This document shows, one piece after another, positions 23,025 to 34,488 of a DNA stretch of 64,000 nt. The stretch covers positions 1-64,000 of the forward strand of contig JADFUC010002052.1 of assembly GCA_019722365.1 (NCBI GenBank), written 5' to 3'. Made by a program: the position numbers and the translations under genes. This stretch comes from Lithospermum erythrorhizon (taxonomy: Eukaryota; Streptophyta; Magnoliopsida; Boraginales; Boraginaceae). The notes below the pieces were generated by a model, which saw only the letters and a list, made by a program, of their open reading frames with translations, made no database searches and was not told the DNA's origin. Within the stretch, counting starts at the first letter, position 1. Every line of letters starts with the position of its first letter.

Positions 23025-24752
23025 CTAAGCAGCCTTCACCCTATCATCTCCTACCCCAGTTAAAATTGGAAGACTGCTAAGGAATTCATCAAGGCCTTCG
23101 AAGAAACCCGTTCCTTCGAAATTGTCCTCATTCCCATGCCCTGCTCCATTTGCTAGGCTTGTTCGTGGAACTTGCTCCTCCGTCTCATTGCTGAACTCTA
23201 CATTTAAATCCAACCTCCCGTTAGCCACTCTACCTGATTGCCTTCTGGTATTACCGGCAGGCCCTTTTGAACTTGATTCAGCCAGCGTACCATTAACTGC
23301 TCTACCAGCTATCCCTTCAACTATAGAGAAACGTTGTGTAGTTTCAGTATTTCCACCATTGACATTCTTGGCTTTCTCGCTTTGCTGTTTCTTCATAGTA
23401 TTACCTGGTGTGGTCGTTGATGTCCTTTTCCCCTTCACGTTTTTTGTTTTCTTCTTTTTTCCAGATGTCCGCCAATCATCATCATCATCAGATCCCTCGC
23501 TGGAATTTGAGAGCTCTACATAAACATCATCATCATCGTGATAAAACCTTGGTCCACCATAGCTCTTTGGACCACCCCTTCCTGGCTTTTGTGGACAGGT
23601 AAACATAGGAGAGAAAGGAGTCCAACTCGAAGCCCCACCCCCGCTGCTTCCAAGATCCTTCACTGATACAGCCAATGGCATATAGCCCCAACAGCAGAAA
23701 TATGCTTCTTTCCCCTCAACAATTGGTGGGGGTGACGCAATTTCTACTCCATGAAATGCCTTCCTGCATTTTTGACACTGCAATGTGCAATCAAGATACA
23801 CATTTGGATATTCAAACAAATGGTAACAATACGGGCAAGCAGTCCAGAAAGTACCCTCCACTTCCTTTGATGTCTCATTTCCTCTCAGTCCATCACCATT
23901 TCCCAAAACATGCTCATCGCTGATATTATCTTCCCCAACATCCTCTACCCTCACCTCATTTAGTGGCTCATTACCAGTAGGATTAACACTAATATTGTTG
24001 CTAGTATCACCCCCAACATTCATTCTCCCTCCCCTTCCATCATCTCTAGAAACCCAAACATTATTAACAGTGTATCCACCAGCATTTCCCATTCGATCCT
24101 CCCCTATTGGACTAGCAATATTACCAACATTCTGCATTTGCCCACTACTACTACCCATAACGATCCCTGGTATGTGCTCCTCCCTAAACCCTCGCATCAT
24201 TGGACTACCACTAGCATTATTATTATTATTAGCATTATGGATCTGAAACTGAAATTCTTGAGCCTGATTATTTTGACCAAACATACTTTGACCAGTCAAA
24301 TCCAAAGTCACAAGAGGATTAACTGGGAGTTGAGAATGTAAACCAACCTCAACATCATAAGCCCTTTTCCTGGAAACGTTTGAAAGAACAGCCCAAGCTT
24401 CAAATAACGAAGCAGCGCTTGCCGGCAGTAGTTGATTCTTCTGAGGGTTCAATAAAATAGCAAGCCGGCGATACTGAGTGGCAATGGCTTCCGAGTCATG
24501 AGTCGGTTGAAGTTGAAGAATCAAGTACCAATCCAGCTGATTATTGATCCGCTTCTCGGAAGCCATGAGGGTGTCGACTACAGCAAGGATTTGGTAGGCC
24601 GCTATAAGTTGGGGGTCGGCTTCACGGGCCCGAGTGGCAAAGGATTTGCTACCCATCAGGTCACGTGCAGTCAGGAGTTTCTCGGCTATGGCCAGCCATC
24701 GAAGTGCCTCGTCTCCAGGGTTTCCACTCCCTCCAAACAACGGTGGCTCCAT
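23025..24752 (-). CDS. J-domain protein with zinc ribbon, 575 residues, single exon
   Basis: An intronless J-domain protein of the plant class with WYxIL and a divergent HPD. Residues 74-133 form the J-domain (DWYLILQLQP to KRAYD), but the HPD tripeptide needed to stimulate HSP70 is NPQ at about 102-104, followed by KN as in this plant subfamily. An N-terminal helical repeat region (1-70) precedes it. Residues 306-329 form a zinc ribbon: CPYC then CTLQCQKC. The middle is Asn/Gly-rich and the C-terminal part is Lys/Ser/Asp-rich, likely disordered, with a KKKKTKN run that could be a nuclear signal. Larger relatives carry a DUF3444 domain, which is absent here. Partner and substrate are not known. 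Confidence 0.92.
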   Translation of the reverse strand: MEPPLFGGSGNPGDEALRWLAIAEKLLTARDLMGSKSFATRAREADPQLIAAYQILAVVDTLMASEKRINNQLDWYLILQLQPTHDSEAIATQYRRLAILLNPQKNQLLPASAASLFEAWAVLSNVSRKRAYDVEVGLHSQLPVNPLVTLDLTGQSMFGQNNQAQEFQFQIHNANNNNNASGSPMMRGFREEHIPGIVMGSSSGQMQNVGNIASPIGEDRMGNAGGYTVNNVWVSRDDGRGGRMNVGGDTSNNISVNPTGNEPLNEVRVEDVGEDNISDEHVLGNGDGLRGNETSKEVEGTFWTACPYCYHLFEYPNVYLDCTLQCQKCRKAFHGVEIASPPPIVEGKEAYFCCWGYMPLAVSVKDLGSSGGGASSWTPFSPMFTCPQKPGRGGPKSYGGPRFYHDDDDVYVELSNSSEGSDDDDDWRTSGKKKKTKNVKGKRTSTTTPGNTMKKQQSEKAKNVNGGNTETTQRFSIVEGIAGRAVNGTLAESSSKGPAGNTRRQSGRVANGRLDLNVEFSNETEEQVPRTSLANGAGHGNEDNFEGTGFFEGLDEFLSSLPILTGVGDDRVKAA

Positions 24753-24769
24753 TCTGGTACGATTTAGAT

Positions 24770-27660
24770 AAACACTTGATTTTATGCTTGTTGATGATCT
24801 TCAAGATTTTCTATCATCTGCAAGGAATATTATCATAAATTCGACAATTTGTAATTGAAATCGAAGTAACGTGTCTCAATTAAAGCCGCAAAATTTGTGA
24901 AATTTTGAACATTTGAAACTAGACAATCTTTTAGGTATGGAGGTACCATTTAATAATTGAGTTAGTCTTACATTTTTAGCATTTAATAGATGTGAAATTA
25001 AAGCTCCCGATTACACATGCAACTCAATTTAAGCCGTAAATATAAAGAGTACAAACCAATTTAGTATATTTAAGCTCACAATTACACTAATTTTTCAAAA
25101 AATCAAGTAAATATAAAAACTAAACCCAAATTAAATTTCGTATCTTTATCTAAAAAAAATGAATTTTTACCTTTGAAAATAGTCAACGTTGAAACTCGGA
25201 AGGTTCCGGCAGATTGATAAGATTCCGTTAAAGTCAACGGTGAATATGATCAAAAGCCGAGATGCGAAATGCAAACAAGTCGGTGAATTATTTTGTTAGG
25301 GTGGATGTGATATTGTGATGTAGGTTTCATTTGGCCCTGGTCCACCAACAGTCAACTTGAGGTTGTTTAATACGTTAATGGATAAATGGAACCTCTGCAA
25401 TTTCATATTTCTGTTCCAAGTGATGTACGAAAACAAATACTTTGGTGGCCCAATAATATTTCTTTCATTCCAAAATCTAACCAATGTTTTCAAATTAGAT
25501 TATTATTTTGACTTTTTGTAAGTGAATAAATAGAGGGGAAATAATACAATAAGTATTTTGATATTGTTTATGGTATAACTCATCCTGCAAATAATTTGTA
25601 AAGCTGTTGCGGCATGGTACTGGTTCTAATTTTTCTATGAAAGAATTGTATTTAGCCATGCATGGCGAATTATCAAGCCGATTGAAACAACCGAAACATA
25701 TTTATCTTTTAAGGACGTATTTAGCATATCGTCTTTCAATCTTTTTTTGATATTACATTAAAATTAGTTCATTGGATTTTGCCAGAGATTCTTTAAGAAA
25801 AGAACCAGATAACTTTTAGGCTCGTGGCCGATAGCCTTTATATTACGGCTTTTTAAGGCTTCCATGCTGCCTTTCCTCAGACTATTTTAGCGCTCCCAAG
25901 ACCGAACCATTTCCTGCCCGCCTCTAAACTATTTTGTCTGTGACACTCGACTCTCATACACCTAATTTTCTATTAGCTGAATGATTATATTATCCTTCAA
26001 ATATACATCAGTCACAAAGAAAATGCATCATTTTGTCCCTAATCGTTATACACACCCAAATAGTAAGTTAGTTCACAGGCGAAATGACTATTTTCGCTCT
26101 CCCTATTTGCAAGCGTAGTGAGCATGAAGTTTCATTAAGGGCAAATCGATATTTCACTAAAAAAAAAGTGTATAGCTACCGCTTCCCCCACCCCCTAACA
26201 CCCGCCTCCACCCCACCCCCCCACCCCCACCCTCTCTATCACCACCATACTTCCCCTATCTCCACAGCCCCACCAACCACCACCATCACCACCACGCCCC
26301 CACTAACTCAAATCGATCACGGAATATAAATGCAATGATCTGATAATTCTACAACACAAGGAAGACTATCTAAATTTAAAACAATGAAAATAATCCTATG
26401 ATAACAGTGTGTAAACCACAACTCCAAGTCAGACAAAGCAATTCTTCATTGCATTTAATAAAAATGGGAGAGCAATGGCTAGCCTCCAAAGAAGGAGAAA
26501 AGCCGCGCTTTGCCGTTTACAGCAGATACCAGATAAGATTCCTCGCTCGACTGCGCCAAGTTAGCCAAGCCAAGCCGGTGTGCCATCCAAAGTGTGAGAG
26601 GCTTATTCAAACCAACCTGAACCCTCTCGTTAAGCATCTCGGATGACCTCGGAATCATCTGAATCACACTCCAAGAACTAAAGCCCAACATCTTCCTCGC
26701 ACATCGGTATAATGCATATCATGTCTTTGCCTCGATCATATCGCATTTAACACCGCTTGACAATCATCTTAATATCACGAATGTCGCCGCATTCAAGGCA
26801 ACGGCCACACGATCCGCATCCCGAGGCCGGTAATGTCGAGTTATGAACTATCACCATCAGTAATTTCACCACCTCACCGAATCCCTCGCCAAGAGCATTT
26901 CGTTTCGTTAAGAATAAAGCGGCATCTCTTTAGTTGAATTCCGCTACCTTTTGATCTCGCTCTCGCCCCACCTCTTTGGTCTTCCATAATTACTCCCTCA
27001 TATTTATTTACCATAGTCAAAATTGAAACTTGGTGAAGGTCGATGAAAATTGATTTGCCGCATTTCGATTTAAGAGATAAACACTCATCATCTTTAACGA
27101 TATTCAACATGTAAATAAACGGGGTTCTTTGATAAATATCAATTGTTCAAATCATTTATAATCATTCTACCAAAAAAAAATCATCATATACGTAAAATGG
27201 GTGAGAAGGAAAATACGTAAGAACAAACAAACAAAAAAAGAAATGGTTTGTGAGAATGCTGCAGTGTAGTGACGTAGGGCCGCGGTATGATGGGGTGAGA
27301 AATTCGCGGTCAGTGGGCCGCGAGATGGAGGGTGACAAGGGGGCAAAGCAGTGAGCAGTAAGGCATAGACAGTTAGTTAAAAGAAGTTAATATTTTAGTT
27401 ACAGTGACAAAATAGCTTATTTTATCGCGAATTAACGCAGATGGCGTAATATACTATTTCATTAATGAAAATAACGCAGACAGCCAGTGCGCTGGGGATA
27501 TTAAAATAATTTAGTGAATGACGGAATACTGGAGGATGTCCAAGACTAAAAATAAGACACAAAAACACTAAAACCATATTAAGAAGTTCTCTAACTTTAT
27601 GAACACTTTACAACTTATTACATCAATCATCATATTGTCAGAACTGAAGTAGCTAATCAA
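24770..27660. other. Long intergenic region between divergent genes
   Basis: This 2.9-kb region separates the minus-strand J-protein from the plus-strand beta-ureidopropionase. It contains a C-rich, ccacc-type low-complexity stretch at 26190-26310. The 26400-27110 part has higher GC content and two minus-strand open pieces of 70-78 codons that I do not recognise; it may be an old transposon fragment. No gene is supported. Confidence 0.5.
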
Positions 27661-27664
27661 GAAA

Positions 27665-30503
27665 ATGGATACGAGAGAAGAGGTAGCTTTAGAAAATGGA
27701 AATCCAATTGGGAAATTAACAGATGGTTCAATTTGTGGGTTCGATTCACTTCATCTCCTTCTTCAACAATCTCTAACTCCACCTCTTTTCCAGGTCTACT
27801 TCATTTCACTTCTTTTGCTATTTGCCATTCATTTTTATGTTCATGGATTGAAACTATAGTAAAGTATACACAAAATGGTATTTTTATGCTATATTTGATT
27901 GGTTTTCAAGTTACTGAACGCAACTATAATATTGGTCAACATGTTGACAAGATCATGACCCATGACTCAGTCCATTTTGTTATTCCCCTCTAAGTTACTT
28001 GAGGAGGAGGGGGGTGGGGGATTGTACTTAATCGGTGACTTCTATTACTGACATGTTGGTATGAATATGCTGAATTCTTATATATTGATTTTATATTAAT
28101 AAAATGATTAATCGTGTTACAAAAATGTGCATAACGAGTGTTTACTCCTTCTGAGTTCATGTACCATATAATCGGTAGTAGTTTGGCATACACAATGATT
28201 GTATTCTTTCTCCTATTCGGAGCTCATGGATGAACGAGACAGCATGCAATAGTTTACGTAGTTTTAAGGGTCTGTATGTAGCTAAGATTGGGTGCTAAGA
28301 TCCGATGTCATGGATGCACAAACAAGCATGACTTCTGCGATGATTATACGAATTAAGCTAAAATGTTTGGCCAATACTAGTCTACTAGCTCGTTAAAAGT
28401 GAAAAGGGGAAGCATTTAGAAATAGATCTTGAGACGACTCACCTAACATATGTTATCTATTGTCATGTAACATTGTAACTAGCTTTTGCTCATATAACTT
28501 TCAGATTATTTTTTTTTTTAATTTCTTAAGTTGCATATAGTGCGATTGTCTGATATTTCATCTTTTCCAGGAGGTTAGTCGTTTGCTTCTTGGTTTAAAT
28601 AGTGGCAAGGTGCTGGAATCACTTACACTTCCAGACATTACTAAAACTCTCTCCTCTGAGCATGATTTTGATCTTCAGGCTTATTCCTTCCGTGCTATAG
28701 GAGAATCTTGTTATGATTTCAGTACCTCGTAAAATGCATCGAGCAGTAATTACATACAACATAGTCTTAGCCATTTTGATGCAGAACTCAGCTCTCTATT
28801 TCATACTCTATTTCATGGGATTTTTAGTGGAACTTATTTCCTTGCTGTTTGGTATAGTACGCATATGCTCGAGGGCAATGATCTGAGAAAAAATGTTTGA
28901 AAAGGAATTGACTCGTAACAATTTTGAAGATTATCCAGGATAGATTGAATCCTAACAATTTTGTTGTTGTTGCAGGCTTATTCCTTCCGTGCTGACAGAG
29001 AGCCTATCAGAGAACCTAGAATGGTTAGGGTTGGTCTGATTCAAAATTCCATTTCTCTTCCAACAACTGCATCTTTCTTAGACCAAAGGAAGGCGATCTT
29101 TGACAAATTAACTCCGATCATAGATGCTGCTGGTTCTTCTGGGGTCAAAATACTCTGCCTGCAAGTAAGTTGTCATAGAAAGACATTGGTGATTTCTGAT
29201 TATAATTCCACACCTTCCATCCATACTTACCATTATGTACCATAATCTGCAGGAGGCATGGACTATGCCATTTGCTTTTTGTACTCGTGAGAAGAGATGG
29301 TGTGAATTTGCCGAGCCAATTGATGGAGAATCAACTCAATTTCTTCAGAGTTTTGCCAAAAAATATGGCATGGTCATAGTAAGTTCAATTCTTGAGAGGG
29401 ACATTAAACATGGGGAGACTTTATGGAACACGGCAGTAATAATTGGAAATCATGGAAACATAATTGGGAAGCATAGGAAGGTAAATGCTTAACGAACTAG
29501 GCTCTCCGATAAATCATTTTCCCTATCCTATTGTTGTTTGACGTCAATGATGATCTGCAGAATCATATACCTAGAGTCGGGGACTTCAATGAGAGTACGT
29601 ACTATATGGAAGGAAACACTGGACACCCTGTTTTTGAAACAGCTTATGGGAAAATCGCTGTCAATATTTGTTATGGGAGGCACCACCCTCTCAATTGGTT
29701 AGCTTTTGGACTGAACGGTGCTGAGATTGTGTTTAATCCATCAGCTACTGTTGGTGATCTTAGTGAACCGATGTGGCCAGTAGAGGTATCTTCCTATGTC
29801 ATTAGACTCCGTTATAAGACATATAGAGAATTAATCACTTCAATTATAAATAAGCATATTGGCTATATGCATGATATTGACTGCCTTCCTCTGTCATATT
29901 TGCTATATGCATGATATTGACTGCATACAGTGTAAGTGTCCAGGTGCTGGCTGATCTTTGCAGCACAATATTCTTTTGAAACTAAAGAATTACGGAGTAT
30001 TAGTTAACATTTCACGCTAGCTCTAGAGAAAATCTGCACTTTGATAATATACTTTATTTAGTGTTTATTTCATCAGTCAGTTCATTGTTTTTGCCTTCTT
30101 GCTGAGTTTGTTATTTTACCGGTATAATATCTTTCAGGCTCGTAATGCATCAATAGCAAATAGTTACTTTGTTGGTTCGATAAACCGGGTTGGGACCGAG
30201 GTTTTCCCAAATCCATTTACTTCTGGAGATGGAAAGCCACAACATGCAGATTTTGGGCATTTCTATGGTTCCAGTCACTTCTCCGCACCAGATGCGTCAT
30301 GTACTCCATCTCTATCACGATGCAGAGACGGGTTGATGATAGCGGACATGGATCTCAACCTCTGCAGGCAGGTGAAGGACCGGTGGGGATTCCGGATGAC
30401 TGCTCGATATGATGTATATGCAGAGCTTCTGAACCGTTATGTCAAACCAGATTTCGAGCCTCAAGTCATATCCGATCCCTTGTTACACAAGAATCAGTAT
30501 TAA
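27665..30503 (+). CDS. PYD3: Beta-ureidopropionase (beta-alanine synthase)
   Basis: The last enzyme of reductive pyrimidine breakdown, hydrolysing N-carbamoyl-beta-alanine to beta-alanine, ammonia and CO2. Six exons join in phase: 27665-27793, 28571-28678, 28976-29164, 29253-29480, 29561-29785 and 30138-30503, giving 414 residues. The nitrilase-superfamily triad is visible: Glu143 in QEAWTMPF, Lys218 in GKHRKNHIP and Cys255 in NICYGRHHP; the 37-residue Lys-Cys spacing matches the family. The C-terminal block [20 protein letters not shown] is also typical. Intron 2 appears to use a GC donor, with the same 18 bases on each side. Intron 5 carries a short duplicated block (ctatatgcatgatattgac). 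The gene runs in the same direction as the HSP70 gene 580 bases downstream. Confidence 0.95.
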
Positions 30504-31086
30504 GTTTCAGAATCTTTCTTTGAATTGTTTACAAAGTGGAAATGCAAATTGTTTGAATAAGAGTTCTGTTGAACTTTGTAAAATATTGATGATGTAAAAA
30601 CACCTCTTATGTAAAATTAAGATACTCCTTATTGTACTACGACTCCACTACAATGAATGCACTAATATTGAGATAATTTGAAATGTTGGGCATAGTTAAA
30701 GGCATCATAGTTGAACAATTAATTTGAGAAGTTCGATTAGTTCAACATGAACTTGAAAAACTTAAAAGTTCAACTCCTCAGTCAACCGAGATAAAGAGTA
30801 CACATCCAAATAAGAAGTTTACATTTAAATAACTATTTTGACCTCCCCTATTTTGGTAAAAGCTCAGAGCGGTGCCAGGAAGCTTTCACAAGCAACAAAA
30901 TCACATTTTACTAAAAAAAAAGTTACTATTCTACACAGATAGCTGTCGTCGAAGTAATATAAAATATAAATGGAGGTCCACCTGAGTAAAATAGGAGAGA
31001 GAAGACATTTCCAGAAAGTTGAAGAAAGATTTTGCTCGCTCCATAAACCCTGAACCCTGAAATTGACAATTGATTTGATTCCGAAA

Positions 31087-33848
31087 ATGGCAACTGCTTA
31101 CCTTTTCAGATCATTAGCTTCAACTCATCTCTCTGCTTACAATTATGTACTTTTTCTTCCCTTTTTTGTCTAAAAAAGATTGTCCAGTTTTGCTTATTTA
31201 CGTCAGATTATATAAAAGATATATAAGGTGTCTATTTATGTTGCTTTCTTATTGTTGTTAGTTATTACTTACCATAATTCTATGTTATGTGTTTCTTTTA
31301 ATCTAGAGCTTATAATTTAGTGTGTTTGTGGGATTACTGGGATAAGTTGTTACCACTGTTTTCATCGTCGAAAACATGGTGTGTGATAATTGGATGCTAT
31401 ATTCTATGATGACATGAGGGGTTTGTACGAGTATTGATTTTGTTCGATAATCTCTAGACATGTGGTTATCTGAGTATTTGAAAGTTCTTTATTGGGTTCT
31501 TAGGTTGATCCCTTTAGCATAATGTTAAGTAATTTGTTGCCACTGTTTTTTTTTGCAGTTGGGTGCTCAGCAGCGTTTCGCCATGGGGTTACCGATTGGC
31601 CATGGCGTAAGACCGTTCTGGTATTGTAATTTACTGTTATCGCCTTATCGGAAGGTTCTATAGTCATTTTTCCTGAGATATACTAATTTTTTGGCCTATC
31701 GGTGTTCTGTTCAAAGCCAGCTGGCAATGACATTATCGGTGTTGATTTGGGTACAACCAATTCTTGTGTTTCAGTCATGGAGGGAAAGGTAATGTTGTTT
31801 TAAGTAACCATTCTCAGCTAGGATTGATAGTAAGGTATGTTACTTTTGTGAAGTTCAATATTTGTTGCAGAATCCTAAAGTGATTGAGAATTCCGAGGGA
31901 GCACGTACCACACCATCAGTCGTCGCTTTTAACCTGAAAGGAGAGCTGTTGGTTGGTACTCCAGCCAAACGTCAAGCAGTAACCAATCCTCAAAATACAC
32001 TTTTCGGGACCAAGCGTCTGATTGGGAGACGCTTTGATGACCCCCAAACTCAGAAGGAGATGAAGATGGTTCCTTTCAAGATTGTCAGAGCCCCAAATGG
32101 TGATGCCTGGGTTGAAGCAAATGGACAGCAGTACTCTCCCAGTCAAGTTGGTGCTTTTGTGTTGACGAAGATGAAGGAAACTGCTGAAGCCTACCTTGGG
32201 AAGACTGTGACAAAAGCTGTTATCACAGTACCGGCTTATTTTAATGATGCTCAACGGCAGGCTACCAAGGATGCTGGACGAATTGCTGGCCTTGACGTGC
32301 AAAGAATCATCAATGAGCCTACTGCTGCTGCTCTTTCATATGGAATGAACAACAAAGAGGGTCTAGTTGCTGTTTTTGATCTTGGAGGTGGAACATTTGA
32401 TGTCTCCATCCTGGAAATATCTAATGGTGTTTTTGAGGTATTATAGCCTATAATATATATGAAATGTATTAACTTCATTTGAAGTCTTTGGCATTGACTG
32501 TAAATATGTGCACAGGTGAAAGCAACAAATGGTGACACCTTTTTAGGAGGGGAAGACTTTGATAATGCTCTTTTGGAGTTTTTGGTGAATGAATTTAGGA
32601 GAACAGAGGGTATTGATTTATCAAAAGATAAACTTGCATTACAGAGGCTGAGGGAAGCGGCTGAAAAGGCGAAGATTGAGCTTTCATCTACATCACAGAC
32701 AGATATCAATTTGCCATTCATTACTGCAGATGCTTCTGGTGCAAAGCACTTGAACATCACATTGTCTAGATCGAAGTTTGAGACACTGGTGAATCACTTA
32801 ATAGAGAGGACCAGAGATCCGTGCAAGAATTGTTTAAAGGATGCCGGGGTGTCAATCAAGGATGTGAATGAGGTCCTCCTAGTCGGAGGAATGACAAGAG
32901 TACCCAAGGTGCAGGAAGTGGTTTCAGAAATATTCGGTAAGAGCCCATGAGCTGCAATCCAGGGTGGCATTTTGCGAGGGGATGTAAAAGAACTACTACT
33001 TCTGGATGTGACTCCTCTATCTCTTGGTATTGAAACTCTGGGAGGCATCTTTACCAGATTAATCAATAGGAATACCACCATTCCAACAAAGAAGAGCCAG
33101 GTTCGTCACTTGTTTGTGATTTATTTCAATGTTGTGGATATGTTGTTTATTTCCTTTCTATTTCCTTAGTGTGCTTGTTTGTCTTGTACTTCTGTCAGTT
33201 TCTTAATTTAGTTCACTGTTGTTTCAGGTGTTCTCTACTGCTGCTGACAATCAAACCCAAGTCGGTATTAAGGTACTACAAGGTGAACGTGAGATGTCAT
33301 CTGATAATAAACTCTTGGGTGAATTTGAGCTGGTGGGTATTCCTCCAGCGCCTAGGGGTATGCCTCAGATAGAAGTCACATTCGACATTGATGCCAATGG
33401 AATTGTCACAGTCTCGGCTAAGGATAAGGCCACTAACAAAGAACAACAGATCACAATTAGGTCATCAAGTGGTCTGTCGGAAAGTGAGATTAACAATATG
33501 GTCAAGGAAGCCGAGATGCATGCTCAGAAGGATCAAGAGAGGAAAGCTCTTATCGACATCAGGAATAATGCTGACACTACAATTTACAGTGTCGAGAAAA
33601 GCGTTAACGAGTACAGGGACAAGGTACCAAGTGAAGTGGTTTCAGATATCGAGAAAGCTATATCAGATCTTAGATCAGCAATGTCGAATGATAACGTTGA
33701 TGATATTAAGTCAAAGCTGGATGCAGCGAACAAGGCAGTCTCGAAGATTGGGGAGCACATGTCTAAGGGATCAGGTGGCGGAAGCAGTGGTGGAGCTTCT
33801 GGAGGAGACCAGGCCCCCGAGGCTGAATATGAGGAAGTGAAGAAGTAA
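31087..33848 (+). pseudogene. Mitochondrial HSP70, with in-frame stop and a 12-codon gap
   Basis: HSP70 of the mitochondrial matrix type, which drives protein import and folding with ATP. Recognisable exons: one ending at 31788 with DLGTTNSCVSVMEGK, then 31871-32437, 32516-33100 and 33228-33848, all with good splice sites. ATPase signatures [17 protein letters not shown] and [15 protein letters not shown] are present, and the EAEYEEVKK end is the mitochondrial type. After FGKSP the conserved segment leading to GAAIQGG is missing about 36 bases, and the join reads TGA (32948-32950). The start MATAYLFRSLAS at 31087-31146 looks like a presequence, but I could not join it in frame through 31559-31730. 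It is either a recent pseudogene or contains sequence errors. Confidence 0.8.
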
Positions 33849-34488
33849 AAATCCTACAGTGAAAGCTAGTTTTTGTTAATCAAAAGTTTTAGAGTTGCTT
33901 AGTTTTTTTTTTTTTTTTTGCTTATTAACAATGGAGGATGGGAGGTCATGGGTGTGTAATAAGTTCTTTCCTGCCACTTTGGACTCCTTTTTGTTATCTA
34001 AGTTTAATTATACCTGCTTGAGATGCTTGCAGGATAAACATTAGTGTTGCTTCTCCAATCTCTGCTATCTAGTTTCTCGGTTAATCCACCAATTTAACTG
34101 ACTTAATGGTTTGTTTGGATTAGGATGAATCGAGATGAGATGTAAAATTAATTAATCGCAAAATCTGTGAACATGATGTTTGAACTTATACTTGAATGAA
34201 CGACCACAAATTTGAACTCTCAAATATAGACACAGAAAGTTATATTGAAGCATTCTGAGAGTATCATTCACTCTCCCTAAAAAATCTTTTATAATGTGAA
34301 TATTTTTAAGCCCCCTACTTTGTAATTGACGAGTAACAATCCTTGGTGCACTCTGCAACTGAAACATTGATTCTTGAAGTGCATCATTGGATATATGCTT
34401 AGTATCCAAGATTTCGTCGTATGAGCCTTGAGGTAACATAACAAGATTATCATATATCATATCCAGAGTCGCAAGTCATGAATCAGAT

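Noticed and set aside
23122..24767. Plus-strand open frames opposite the J-protein gene
   Set aside because: They are antisense shadows of a well-supported 575-codon gene.
26479..27110. Minus-strand open frames between the J-protein and beta-ureidopropionase
   Set aside because: A short DS-E-VIRMLNERVQ stretch faintly recalls retroelement RNase H, but the match is too weak and interrupted to name.
31862..33169. A 26-base mini-intron (gtaaga...atccag) removing the TGA in HSP70
   Set aside because: The borders look like GT-AG, but 26 bases is far below the minimum plant intron size and it would delete conserved residues.
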